DNA from: Streptomyces alboflavus
GTDB taxonomy: Bacteria > Actinomycetota > Actinomycetes > Streptomycetales > Streptomycetaceae
Assembly (NCBI RefSeq): GCF_000716675.1
Contig: NZ_JNXT01000008.1
Coordinates: forward strand, 62,001-126,000
DNA length: 64,000 bases
Reading direction: 5' to 3'
Below are positions 40,149 to 48,069 of the stretch, piece after piece (the first letter of the stretch is position 1; the number at the start of each line of letters is the position of its first letter). The position numbers and the translations under genes were made by a program. Below the pieces are notes generated by a model. That model searched no databases. It was not told where the DNA came from and saw only the letters and a program-made list of their open reading frames with translations.

Positions 40149-40532
40149 TCACCCGGGGCGCTGCTCCTCGCCGCGCGGTGCCACCCGCAGTGTGATCCGG
40201 TCGAACAGCTCCGTCAGCGGCTCCCCGACCTCCCGGCCGAACTCGGTGAGCCCGTACGTGACCTGAGGCGGTGTCGTCGGTTCGACCTCGCGCCAGACCA
40301 GGCCGTCCTGGACGAGCGCGCGCAGGGTCTGGGCGAGCATCTTCTCGCTGATGCCCCGGATGCTCTCGCGCAGCTCGTAGAACCGGAGATCGGTGTTCCG
40401 CAAGGAGATCAGGACCCAGACGCCCCACCTGCTGGTGACGTGGTCGACCACGTCGCGTGCGGGGCAGTCGGTGTGAAACACCTCATACCGCTGGTCCGCA
40501 CCGGTCTGTGTGAGCTGCGCGCCTTCCGCCAT
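40149..40532 (-). CDS. HxlR-family winged-helix regulator
   Basis: 127 aa. HxlR signature: a conserved Cys in FHTDCPARDVVDHVTSRWGVWVLISL near residue 23, then LRFYELRESIRGISEKMLAQTLRALVQDGLVWREV and wing VTYGLTEFGREV. These small DNA-binding proteins often sense electrophiles or oxidants through the Cys and regulate a divergent oxidoreductase gene. Here the divergent gene is an NmrA-type NAD(P)-binding protein, which is the standard pairing. Confidence 0.87.
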   Translation of the reverse strand: MAEGAQLTQTGADQRYEVFHTDCPARDVVDHVTSRWGVWVLISLRNTDLRFYELRESIRGISEKMLAQTLRALVQDGLVWREVEPTTPPQVTYGLTEFGREVGEPLTELFDRITLRVAPRGEEQRPG

Positions 40533-40604
40533 GGGAGGAGCTTACTCCGAGGTATGTCCTTACCAGAAGTTAGTTCCGCTCCTAGCGTCGCGGTCACCGA
40601 ACAC

Positions 40605-40622
40605 ATCGATGAACGCATCGAT
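40605..40622. promoter_or_regulatory. inverted repeat upstream of the NmrA-type gene
   Basis: ATCGATG and CATCGAT form a perfect 7-bp dyad around AACG, 18 bases before the NmrA-type start. A second, shorter dyad GGTATGTCCTTACC lies at 40551-40564. Either could be the HxlR operator. Confidence 0.5.
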
Positions 40623-40640
40623 TCGAGCGAGGAGTTGTTC

Positions 40641-41480
40641 ATGATCGTGGTGACCGGGGCCACCGGAAACGTGGGCCGGCCGTTGACGCGGGCGCTGGCC
40701 GAGGCCGGCCAACAGGTGACGGCGGTGTCGCGGACCGCGGCGCCCGTGCCGGACGGCGTCCGCCATGTGACGGCCGACCTGGCCGAGCCGTCGAGCCTGG
40801 AGCCCGCGCTCGCCGGGGCGAAGGCGCTGTTCCTGCTGCTGTCCGGGGACTTGCACGCGGCGGGGGCAAGCCCGGCCGACATCATCGGCCAGGCCGTGGC
40901 CTGCGGGGTCCGCCGGGTCGTCCTGCTGTCCTCGTTGGGCGTGGCGACCCGGCCGTTCGGGTCGACGCGGATCGCGCTGCGCGGGGTGGAGGACACCCTG
41001 CGGGAGTCCGGCCTGGAGTGGGCCGTCCTGCGGCCGGGCGGCTTCGCCTCCAACGCCCTGTGGTGGGCCGACTCCGTGCGCGAACGACGGGTCGTCGCCG
41101 CCCCCTTCGGCGACGTCGGGGTACCGGTCATCGACCCGGCGGACATCGCCGAGGTCGCCGCGGCCTGCCTGCTGGACGACCGGCACCACGGCGGCGTGTA
41201 CGAACTGACCGGCCCGGAGACGATCACGCCGCGCGGGCAGGCGGAGGCCATCGCCGCCGCCCTCGGCTCGCCCGTGCGGTTCCACGACCTCACCCGCGCC
41301 GAGGCCCGGGCGGCCATGGCCCGGAGCATGCCGGTCGAACTCGCCGACGACACCCTGGACATCCTCGGCTCCCCGAGTCCGGCCGAGGTGCGCGTCAGCC
41401 CGGACGTGCGGCAGGTACTCGGCCGCGAGCCGCGCCCGTTCGCCGACTGGACCGCCCGTCACGTCGCCGCGTTCCGCTGA
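40641..41480 (+). CDS. NmrA-type NAD(P)-binding oxidoreductase
   Basis: 279 aa, preceded by GAGGAG. Atypical short-chain dehydrogenase of the NmrA/quinone-oxidoreductase-like class: dinucleotide motif VTGATGNVGRPLTRAL at residues 4-19, ALFLLLSGD, VRRVVLLSSLGVATRP, EWAVLRPGGFASNALWW, DPADIAEVAAACL. No Tyr-x-x-x-Lys catalytic pair of classical SDRs is evident, as usual for this class. Members reduce quinones or act as redox sensors. Likely repressed by the divergent HxlR protein. Confidence 0.85.
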   Translation: MIVVTGATGNVGRPLTRALAEAGQQVTAVSRTAAPVPDGVRHVTADLAEPSSLEPALAGAKALFLLLSGDLHAAGASPADIIGQAVACGVRRVVLLSSLGVATRPFGSTRIALRGVEDTLRESGLEWAVLRPGGFASNALWWADSVRERRVVAAPFGDVGVPVIDPADIAEVAAACLLDDRHHGGVYELTGPETITPRGQAEAIAAALGSPVRFHDLTRAEARAAMARSMPVELADDTLDILGSPSPAEVRVSPDVRQVLGREPRPFADWTARHVAAFR

Positions 41481-41488
41481 GCCCGGTC

Positions 41489-41526
41489 GGCGCGGGTGGG
41501 GTCCCGACGGCCGCCCCACCCGTGCC
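41489..41526. terminator. bidirectional terminator hairpin
   Basis: GGCGCGGGTGGGG (41489-41501) pairs at 12 of 13 positions with CCCCACCCGTGCC (41514-41526) around a 12-base loop, between the convergent NmrA-type and SRPBCC genes. Confidence 0.75.
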
Positions 41527-41565
41527 GAAGGCCCTTCTGGGCCACAGGTTCGTGCGGACCGGCAC

Positions 41566-42021
41566 TCACCCGGCAGCCGAGGCCCGCGGGCGGGCCAGCG
41601 CGCTGTCGGCGGCGTCCAGGATGTTGCCGAACGTGCGGGTGATGACGGGGCGCGCGACGCGGCGCGTGAGGAAGCCGCCGATCAGCGGGACGGGAATCTC
41701 CGCGCGGGTGGTCCAGCGCACCAGAGTGCCGCCCTCGACCTCCTCGAACGTCATCCGGCCGAGTTCGTGCCGGGACGGCGGGAAGCTGCGGTCGACGACG
41801 TACTCGGTGGCGTACGGCGGGTCGTAGTGGGTGATGCGCTCCCGGAACCAGCCGATCAGCCACAGGTGGTTGCGCACCGCGCCGACGCCGTACGGCGCGG
41901 ACTCGCCGGCCCTGGCCAGGCGGCAGCGCACCACCAGGGGGGAGCGCGTGTAGTTGGTCGTGGTGGTGAGCCAGGCGAAGACGTCCTCGATCGGTGCGGC
42001 GACGACGCGTTCAACGATCAT
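41566..42021 (-). CDS. SRPBCC (polyketide cyclase/START-like) family protein
   Basis: 151 aa. The ATG at 42021 overlaps the TGA of the sigma-factor gene (ATGA), so the two are translationally coupled. SRPBCC ligand-binding fold: VERVVAAPIEDVFAWLTTTTNY at the start, GVGAVRNHLWLIGWFRERITHYDPP in the middle, RMTFEEVEGGTLVRWTTRAEIP, and a C-terminal helix. Members bind hydrophobic small molecules in a deep cavity. Here it is probably the partner of the ECF sigma factor, though ECF41 factors are more often paired with carboxymuconolactone decarboxylase, oxidoreductase or epimerase genes. Confidence 0.82.
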   Translation of the reverse strand: MIVERVVAAPIEDVFAWLTTTTNYTRSPLVVRCRLARAGESAPYGVGAVRNHLWLIGWFRERITHYDPPYATEYVVDRSFPPSRHELGRMTFEEVEGGTLVRWTTRAEIPVPLIGGFLTRRVARPVITRTFGNILDAADSALARPRASAAG

Positions 42022-42914
42022 GGTTTCCACGGTGAGTTGCCTCCTCTGTCGAGCGGGAGCACCGTCTCCGCACGGTGCAGCTTGTCCGGGTTGCGCATGC
42101 CGTACAGGCCGGCGATCCGGCCGTCGTGGATCTCGAAGGCGACCAGCCAGTCGAGTTCCCCGTCGGTGACGAACCGCGCCGCGGGCATGCCGTTGTACGT
42201 GGCGTACTCGACCTGGGTCGCCTCGGTGGTGGTGCGGATGACGCCGAGGACGAACCGGGCGACGTCGGCGCTGCCGACGATCGGGTGGCGGGCGGCGACG
42301 ACCTTCCCGCCGCCGTCGGAGATCTGCACGACGTCGGGCGCCAACAGGTCCATCAGCGCCTGCACCTCGCCGGTCGACGCCGCGAACAGGAACCGCTGGA
42401 CGATCTCCCGGCCCGCGTCGGAGTCGGGCTCGAAGCGGCGGCGCCGGGCGTGCACGTGACGGCGGGCGCGGTGGGCGATCTGCCGGACGGTGACCTCGGT
42501 CTTGCCGATCGAGGCGGCGACCTCGCCGTGGGTGTAGCCGAACACGTCGTGCAGGACGAACACGGCGCGCTCGGTCGGGTTCAGGGTCTCCAGGACGAGC
42601 ATCATGGCCATCGACACCGACTCGGCGAGGATCGCGTCGTCGCTCACGCCGGGCGCGGTCCTGATCGGCTCGGGCAGCCAGGAGCCGACGTACTCCTCGC
42701 GCCGCGCCTTGGCCGCGCGCAGATGGTTCAGGGACTGCCGGGTCACGATGCGGACCAGGTAGGCACGCGGGTGCTCGACCTCGGCCGGGTCGACCCCGCG
42801 CCACCGCAGATAGCTCTCCTGCAGCACGTCCTCGGCGTCGGTGGCGCTGCCCAGCATCTCGTAGGCGATGGTGAAAAGCAGCGGCCGGTGCTCGGTGAAG
42901 GCGTCCTCAGCCAC
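42018..42914 (-). CDS. ECF41-type RNA polymerase sigma factor (SigJ-like) with fused SnoaL-like domain
   Basis: 298 aa from a GTG at 42914. Sigma region 2 (FTIAYEMLGSATDAEDVLQESYLRWRG) and region 4 (LNPTERAVFVLHDVFGYTHGEVAASIGKTEVTVRQIAHRAR) are followed by a C-terminal SnoaL/NTF2-like domain (about 175-298). Three features mark the ECF41 group: WLPEP after region 2, DGGGK in the C-terminal domain and NPDKL near the end. In this group the fused domain, not a separate anti-sigma factor, controls activity. A candidate self-regulated promoter lies upstream. Confidence 0.9.
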   Translation of the reverse strand: MAEDAFTEHRPLLFTIAYEMLGSATDAEDVLQESYLRWRGVDPAEVEHPRAYLVRIVTRQSLNHLRAAKARREEYVGSWLPEPIRTAPGVSDDAILAESVSMAMMLVLETLNPTERAVFVLHDVFGYTHGEVAASIGKTEVTVRQIAHRARRHVHARRRRFEPDSDAGREIVQRFLFAASTGEVQALMDLLAPDVVQISDGGGKVVAARHPIVGSADVARFVLGVIRTTTEATQVEYATYNGMPAARFVTDGELDWLVAFEIHDGRIAGLYGMRNPDKLHRAETVLPLDRGGNSPWKP

Positions 42915-42987
42915 GGTCCACCCCCCTCGCCCGTACGCGTCGGCACTTGCGCATCACACCCTGCTCCTCTCGTCGGACGCCCATCGA

Positions 42988-43014
42988 GACACCCCGCGCC
43001 GGAGAACCGTGACA
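42988..43014 (-). promoter_or_regulatory. candidate ECF41-dependent promoter of the sigma-factor operon
   Basis: On the minus strand TGTCACG (43014-43008), a 16-base spacer and TGTC (42991-42988) match the ECF41 promoter form TGTCACA-N16-CGTC, as I recall it, at 9 of 11 positions with exact spacing. It lies about 75 bases upstream of the sigma-factor start. Confidence 0.6.
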
Positions 43015-43228
43015 GGTCAGCGATGTGATTCGCTTCACAGCGCACGGCCGTGACGAGAATTCGTCCGGGACAAGGTGCGATGTCAACGAGTCACCGCGTC
43101 AACACGACAGACCGGGGCATAAGGATTGCGGCGCGGCGTATTCGCCCTCCGGCCGCGACAGCGGAGCCGGGCACACCCCTGGCGCCCCACACCCCGCACC
43201 CACCCCCCACACCGCACAGGAGACGCCG

Positions 43229-43579
43229 ATGACCGACCACCGCGCCCTGGCTGCGGGCGCCGCCCTGTTCACCGTGAGCGCCGTGTACGCCGCACAGTCC
43301 CACGCCTGGCTCCCCGCCGTCGGCCTCGTGCACGGGGCCGGACTCCTGGCCGCGCGGGCCCGGCGCGAGCGCGCCGCCCAGCGCTGCGCCCGCGCCCTCG
43401 CCCAGCGCGCCGAACTCGCCGCGCGCCCCAGCCCGGAGCCGCCGTTCGCGCCGTCCCTGTTCCAGGAGGTCAGCCGCGGCTGGACCGAGCTGAACGCGGC
43501 GTGCTGCCTGCACGCGTGGCTGTCGCGGGGCGGCGAGCACGACCCCGCGCACTGCCGGGGGACGGCACCGGCGACCTGA
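43229..43579 (+). CDS. hypothetical protein with one membrane segment pair
   Basis: 116 aa with a clear ribosome-binding site (AGGAG). Two moderately hydrophobic N-terminal stretches (LAAGAALFTVSAVYAA, AWLPAVGLVHGAGLLAA) precede an Arg-rich region and a C-terminal part with two adjacent Cys (LNAACCLHAW) and HDPAHC. The spacing of His and Cys could bind a metal. I do not recognise the family; similar small proteins are common in Streptomyces. The gap upstream (42915-43228) contains the sigma-factor promoter and no other gene. Confidence 0.6.
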   Translation: MTDHRALAAGAALFTVSAVYAAQSHAWLPAVGLVHGAGLLAARARRERAAQRCARALAQRAELAARPSPEPPFAPSLFQEVSRGWTELNAACCLHAWLSRGGEHDPAHCRGTAPAT

Positions 43580-43600
43580 GCGGCCCACCGCGTCCGGGCC

Positions 43601-44446
43601 TCAGCCCAGGAACCGCTCCACGGCCGCCACGAACAGCTCGGCGTCGTCCAGCCAGGGGAAGTGCGCCGCCCCGGGCTGCACGACGAGGGTGGCGTCGGGG
43701 AAAAGACCGGCGAACTCCGCCGTCGGCGCGGGCGGGCTGTTCAGGTCGAATGCACCGGCGAGCAGCAGGACGGGCGCGGGGAGCGTGGCGAGCGCCGCGC
43801 GCGTGGCGTCCGGGGTGAAGGCGCCCTCGGCCCCGAAACGGGCGGCGGCCTCGTCGGCCGGCCGGCTGTCCGCGTGGTGCCGGGCTGTCGCGTCGTCCCA
43901 GCGGCCGTAGAAGAAGGGCGCGACGGCGTCCCAGTCGCCGCCCTGGCCCTGGGTGATGGCTTCCAGGGCGGCGTACGCGGCCGGGAACCAGGGCTCGTCC
44001 TTCCGGCTGTGCGCCAGCGCTCGGCGCTCCTCCCCCGTGGCGGCGATGCCGACGGCCCGGGAGCCGGGGGCGACGAGGGCGAGTCTGCCGACACGGGTGG
44101 GGTGGCGGGCCGCGTACTGCGTGACGATGTTCGCCCCGGCGGAGTGGCCGAGGAGGTCGATGCCGGGCAGGGCGAGGTGCGCGCGCAGGGCCTCGACGTC
44201 GTCGACGAGGCGGTCGCAGCGGTAGGTCGCGGGGTCCTCGGGCGGCTCGGAGCGTCCGGTGCCGCGCAGGTCGAGGACGATCAGTCTGCGGTACGCGGAC
44301 AGGCCGCCGAGGTCGCCGAGATAGGCGGAGTCGGCCGGGCCGCCGGGGACGCAGACGAGGGGGGTGCCATGGCCGGTCTCGCGGTAGGCAAGCCGGGTTC
44401 CGTCGGGTGCGCAGAAGGTGGGCATGGCCCGGATCCTGTCAGTCAT
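43601..44446 (-). CDS. alpha/beta-hydrolase (proline iminopeptidase-like)
   Basis: 281 aa from the ATG at 44446. A later ATG at 44425 is possible. Alpha/beta-hydrolase blocks: VCVPGGPADSAYL (oxyanion loop HGGP variant), DLRGTGRSEPPED, nucleophile elbow LLGHSAGANIV, acid LLLAGAFDLNSP and catalytic His in PGAAHFPWLDD. The DLRGTGRS segment resembles proline iminopeptidases and related enzymes. Cytoplasmic, no signal peptide. Its start codon lies inside a palindromic operator shared with the divergent HTH gene, so that regulator should repress it. Confidence 0.82.
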   Translation of the reverse strand: MTDRIRAMPTFCAPDGTRLAYRETGHGTPLVCVPGGPADSAYLGDLGGLSAYRRLIVLDLRGTGRSEPPEDPATYRCDRLVDDVEALRAHLALPGIDLLGHSAGANIVTQYAARHPTRVGRLALVAPGSRAVGIAATGEERRALAHSRKDEPWFPAAYAALEAITQGQGGDWDAVAPFFYGRWDDATARHHADSRPADEAAARFGAEGAFTPDATRAALATLPAPVLLLAGAFDLNSPPAPTAEFAGLFPDATLVVQPGAAHFPWLDDAELFVAAVERFLG

Positions 44447-44470
44447 AACCAGGTTGTACAACCGAGTTAT
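44445..44470. promoter_or_regulatory. palindromic operator between the hydrolase and HTH genes
   Basis: A 26-bp palindrome: left arm ATAACCAGGTTGT (44445-44457), right arm ACAACCGAGTTAT (44458-44470), complementary at 11 of 13 positions. It covers the hydrolase start codon. Confidence 0.65.
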
Positions 44471-44492
44471 GACGCGCCTTCCCGATGGGTGT

Positions 44493-44505
44493 ATAACCGG
44501 GTTGT
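44493..44505. promoter_or_regulatory. third copy of the operator half site
   Basis: ATAACCGGGTTGT repeats the left arm of the palindrome at 44445 with one mismatch. It overlaps the GTG start of the HTH regulator at 44504, pointing to autoregulation. Confidence 0.6.
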
Positions 44506-45139
44506 GGCAGGCGAAGAGAGTGAGCGGCACATCCCCGGGGCGCCGGCCGGGGCCCTGACCGAGGAGCAGGCCGAGCGGATGCTCGCCTCCGTGAACGAGG
44601 TCATCCGCGCGGGCGAGGAGATGCGTGCGCTGCGCGCCGAGATGATCAAGGTGTTCGTCCGTCTGGGCTGGACCCAGGACAGGATCGCCCGGCTCACCGA
44701 GATGAGTCAGCCCGCGGTGTCCAAGCACGTGGCCAAGTACAAGCAGGACGAGCCGCCGCCCCCGCCCGACCTCTCCCTCGACCAGCACGACGCCCCGTGG
44801 CTCGAAGGGCGCCTGTGGGGTCTCGCGGAGGAGATCGTCGAGGCGGTCGAGGCGGTCGAGGCCTCAAAGGGTGTCGCCCACTGCGCCCGCCACGTCCACG
44901 CCGTCGCCCGGGGCAAGAAGCGGTTCACCCCGCAGCACGTCGACGAGTTGCGGCGCCTCGTCGAGGAGGACCTGCGGCGGCGCGACCCCGGGCTGCCCCG
45001 CGGCTTCCGGGACGCCTACGACAGGATCAGCCGCGGCCTCGACGTCCCCGTGCGCACGGCCGCCACCACCACACCGGCCTCCGTGCGCCGCGCCCTGGCC
45101 TGCCAGATTCAGCGCGACGTGCTGCGCCACCCGTCCTGA
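44504..45139 (+). CDS. helix-turn-helix regulator
   Basis: 211 aa from the GTG at 44504. Residues 20-90 form a helical region with a helix-turn-helix, LGWTQDRIARLTEMSQPAVSKHVAKY, like the resolvase/sigma-region-4 type. The C-terminal half (WLEGRLWGLAEEIVEAVEAVEASKG, then HVDELRRLVEEDLRRR) looks like an effector-binding or dimerisation helical domain that I cannot name. Short ggtcgaggc repeats encode EAVEAVEAS. Divergent from the hydrolase, with three copies of one 13-base element between and over the start codons, so a local repressor is likely. Confidence 0.72.
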   Translation: MAGEESERHIPGAPAGALTEEQAERMLASVNEVIRAGEEMRALRAEMIKVFVRLGWTQDRIARLTEMSQPAVSKHVAKYKQDEPPPPPDLSLDQHDAPWLEGRLWGLAEEIVEAVEAVEASKGVAHCARHVHAVARGKKRFTPQHVDELRRLVEEDLRRRDPGLPRGFRDAYDRISRGLDVPVRTAATTTPASVRRALACQIQRDVLRHPS

Positions 45140-45310
45140 CGCCCGGGCGGGACCCCGCCGAGCGGTCGGACACCTCAGGTGTGCAAGTTGTGATGACACG
45201 TCAAGTGATCAACACACGCAGGCCACCTGGGCGTAACCGGCGCTGCCTTGGATGACGGCGCCGGTGTCGCCCTCGCGGCCCGGTCCCCCACCCCCACAGG
45301 GAGAACCCTC

Positions 45311-46288
45311 ATGCCCCACTCCACGCCGCGTACGTACACGGTCGGCGCCACCGCCGTGGCACTGGCCGCGACGGCGACGCTGGTGGCCACCGCGCCCACC
45401 GCGTCGGCGGCGGAAACCCCGCAGCTGAAGGTGCTGACGTACAACGCCTTCCTGTTCAGCAAGACGCTGTACCCGAACTGGGGCCAGGACCACCGCGCCA
45501 AGGCGATCCCGGCCGCCGGGTTCTTCCGTGGCAACGACGTCGTCGTCCTCCAGGAGGCCTTCGACAACTCCGCCTCCGACGCGCTCCAGGCGAACGCCAA
45601 GACCGAGTACCCGCACCAGACCCCCGTCATGGGCCGGTCCAAGAGCGGCTGGGACGCCACAGGCGGCGCCTACTCCGCGACGACCCCCGAGGACGGCGGC
45701 GTGACCGTCCTCAGCAAGTGGCCGATCCTGCGCAAGGAGCAGTACGTCTACAAGGACGCGTGCGGCGGGGACTACTTCTCCAACAAGGGCTTCGTGTACA
45801 CCGTCCTGGACGTGAAGGGCACCAAGGTCCACGTGGTGGGCACCCACGCCCAGTCCACCGACCCCGGGTGCGCCGCGGGCCAGGCAGCCCAGACCCGCGC
45901 CAAGCAGTTCAAGGAGATGGACGCCTTCCTCGACGCCAAGAAGATCCCGGCGAACGAACAGGTCCTGGTGGCGGGCGACTTCAACGTGGACCGGCACAGC
46001 GACGAGTACGCCTCGATGCTCGGCGACGCCGGGCTCGCCCCCGCGGACTCCCGCACCGGCCACCCGTACTCCTTCGACACGAAGGACAACTCGATCGCCT
46101 CCGAGCGCTACCCGGACGACCCCCGCGAGGACCTCGACTACGTGCTGCACCGCGAGGGCCACGCCCGTCCCACGGGCTGGAGCAACGACGTGGTGAAGGA
46201 GACCACCACGCCCTGGACGGTGTCGAGCTGGGGCAAGGAGTACACGTACGACAACCTGTCCGACCACTATCCGGTGATCGGCCGCTAG
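45311..46288 (+). CDS. secreted sphingomyelinase C-like phosphodiesterase
   Basis: 325 aa. A Sec signal peptide (to about ASAAETPQ, residue 36) precedes an endonuclease/exonuclease/phosphatase fold of the sphingomyelin phosphodiesterase group: metal site LTYNAFLF and LQEAFDNSA, VVGTHAQSTDP, VAGDFNVDRHSDEY and the catalytic SDHYPVIG at the end. It would cleave sphingomyelin or a related phospholipid outside the cell; Streptomyces lack sphingomyelin, so an environmental lipid is the likely substrate. Monocistronic. A short palindrome ACACCT-C-AGGTGT lies at 45172-45184 upstream. Confidence 0.9.
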   Translation: MPHSTPRTYTVGATAVALAATATLVATAPTASAAETPQLKVLTYNAFLFSKTLYPNWGQDHRAKAIPAAGFFRGNDVVVLQEAFDNSASDALQANAKTEYPHQTPVMGRSKSGWDATGGAYSATTPEDGGVTVLSKWPILRKEQYVYKDACGGDYFSNKGFVYTVLDVKGTKVHVVGTHAQSTDPGCAAGQAAQTRAKQFKEMDAFLDAKKIPANEQVLVAGDFNVDRHSDEYASMLGDAGLAPADSRTGHPYSFDTKDNSIASERYPDDPREDLDYVLHREGHARPTGWSNDVVKETTTPWTVSSWGKEYTYDNLSDHYPVIGR

Positions 46289-46311
46289 GCGGAGCGGGCG
46301 GGAACGACGAC

Positions 46312-46361
46312 GGGGCGGGGAGGGTTCGCACAGCGGGTGCCGTGCGAACCCTCCCCGCCCC
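46312..46361. terminator. strong bidirectional terminator
   Basis: Perfect 20-bp arms (46312-46331 and 46342-46361; core GGGGAGGGTTCGCAC) around a 10-base loop, between the convergent phosphodiesterase and FG-GAP genes. Confidence 0.9.
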
Positions 46362-46373
46362 TGGGGTGCCGCG

Positions 46374-47879
46374 TCAGCGCAGGTCGCTGCCGAAGAGCGC
46401 CGCGACGGACGGGGCCGCGAGGTCCTTGGGCCCGAAGGCCACGGCGTTCGTGACGGTCAGGCCCGTGGAGGTGCCGCGCAGGGACCACAGGGCACCCGCG
46501 TCGGCGTTCTCGTGGACGGAGGAGGCGGCCAGGTCGCTGCGGCCGTCGCCGTTGACGTCGAGGAGGGCGGTGGCCGCGCCGAACTGGTCGTTCTTCTCGG
46601 CGACCCCGGGGACGCCCGCCGTGTTCTGGTGGAAGGCCTGCGCGCCCGTGCCGGTCACACCGGCGGCGCTGCCGCGCACGAGGACGACCGAGCCCGCGTC
46701 GGTGACGCTGCCCACGTCCTCGCCGGGGACGCCGACCGCGACGTCGGCGTAGCCGTCGCCGGTGACGTCGCCGACGGAGAGGGCGGCGCCGAACTGGTCG
46801 CCCTCCTCCTCGGCGCCGGGCACGCCGGGCAGGTTCTGGTCGAACTTCTGGACGTCGTCCTTCAGGCCGTCGGCGGAGCCGTAGGCGACCGTGACCTTGT
46901 TCTGCTCCTCGTAGAGCTCGGAGGACACCACGTCGTCGTACTTGTCGCCGTTGATGTCACCGACGGCCAGGGCGCCGCGCGAGCCGAAGGCGTCGCCCCG
47001 GGTGAAGCCCTTGGCGCTGCCGTAGAGGACCTTGTTGCCCCACGAGCCGTCGCCGTAGTAGTCGTTCACGGCGATGTCGGCGCGGCCGTCGCCGTTGATG
47101 TCACCGACGGCCTGGGGGATGGTCGGGCCCTTCACGGAGCGGGGGCCGTCCACGCAGACGTCGGGGTTCTGGATGCAGGCCGGGCTCGGGCGCTCGTCGT
47201 CGTCATAGCTCCACCACTGCGACTTCTCCATGAAGTCGAGGGTGCCCGCGGGGGTGCCGGTGCGGGTCAGCGGGCCCTTCCACAGCGTCGCCTTCTGGCT
47301 GGCCGGGTCGTCGCCGTAGCTGCCCACTCCCGCGAACAGGGCCAGGTCGGTCTTGCCGTCGCCGTCGAAGTCACCCGCCTGCGGGCGGAACCCATAGGTG
47401 GCGATCTTCGTGCCGCCGGTCAGGCCGGACGTGGAGCCCCACAGGACCACCGCGCCCGCGCTGCCGGCCTGGCCGCCGGAGCCGATGACCAGGTCGCTGA
47501 AGCCGTCGCCGTCGAGGTCGCCCTTGGTGAAGGACCGGCCGAACTCCTGCTTGGTGGCGGCGGCGCCGGGGACACCGCTGGTCGAGCGGCTGATGATCTT
47601 CTTCTGAGCCGGGTCGAGGCCGTTCTTGGTGCCGTACGTCACCGCGACGTACCCGGCCTGCTTCTTGCCGGAGACGGTGGCGCCGGGGGCGCCGACCACC
47701 AGATCGGCGTATCCGTCGCCGTTGAAGTCGTCGGAGGCCTTGGCGGCGGCCTTCTTGGCGGTGGGGGTGGCGGCCTCGGCCTGGCCCTGCCCGAGGGACC
47801 AGGCGGTGAACCCGCCCGTCAGCAGGAACGTGGCGATCAGAGGTGCGGTGAGTCGTACACGACGGCTAGCTCGCGACAT
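46374..47879 (-). CDS. secreted FG-GAP repeat protein
   Basis: 501 aa. Signal peptide (MSRASRRVRLTAPLIATFLLTGG..., cleavage near QAEAA) followed by about seven integrin-alpha-like FG-GAP repeats, each with a calcium-loop motif: DFNGDGYADLVVG, DLDGDGFSDLVIG, DFDGDGKTDLALF, DINGDGRADIAVN, DINGDKYDDVVSS, DVTGDGYADVAVG and DVNGDGRSDLAAS. The repeats build a seven-bladed propeller, so a single complete propeller is plausible. The fourth repeat region has an insertion with two Cys (PACIQNPDVC). Such proteins act in adhesion or bind extracellular ligands; no catalytic motif is seen. Confidence 0.88.
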   Translation of the reverse strand: MSRASRRVRLTAPLIATFLLTGGFTAWSLGQGQAEAATPTAKKAAAKASDDFNGDGYADLVVGAPGATVSGKKQAGYVAVTYGTKNGLDPAQKKIISRSTSGVPGAAATKQEFGRSFTKGDLDGDGFSDLVIGSGGQAGSAGAVVLWGSTSGLTGGTKIATYGFRPQAGDFDGDGKTDLALFAGVGSYGDDPASQKATLWKGPLTRTGTPAGTLDFMEKSQWWSYDDDERPSPACIQNPDVCVDGPRSVKGPTIPQAVGDINGDGRADIAVNDYYGDGSWGNKVLYGSAKGFTRGDAFGSRGALAVGDINGDKYDDVVSSELYEEQNKVTVAYGSADGLKDDVQKFDQNLPGVPGAEEEGDQFGAALSVGDVTGDGYADVAVGVPGEDVGSVTDAGSVVLVRGSAAGVTGTGAQAFHQNTAGVPGVAEKNDQFGAATALLDVNGDGRSDLAASSVHENADAGALWSLRGTSTGLTVTNAVAFGPKDLAAPSVAALFGSDLR

Positions 47880-48069
47880 AGGGCTTCCTGTGGTTCCTTC
47901 GCTCGGAGGTCGGCTGGGTGAAGGTCCGGGCGGACGGACGACTGCCCTTCGGGCGGTTGTCCGGCGGAATTCACCGCTGCTTCATGTCACTTGACCCTCA
48001 ACCGTGGCCAATGGTTGTGCGCCGATCCTGCGGACCCAGCCGTCCCGCACCCGCTCCGGAAGGCGGCCT

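Noticed and set aside
42988..43014. A DmdR1 or SigR-type promoter upstream of the sigma factor
   Set aside because: The spacing and -35 element fit the ECF41 form better, and no iron-box half sites are present.
46312..46361. A small RNA gene because of the very strong hairpin
   Set aside because: The perfect 20-bp stem lies exactly between two convergent stop codons, which is explained by bidirectional termination.
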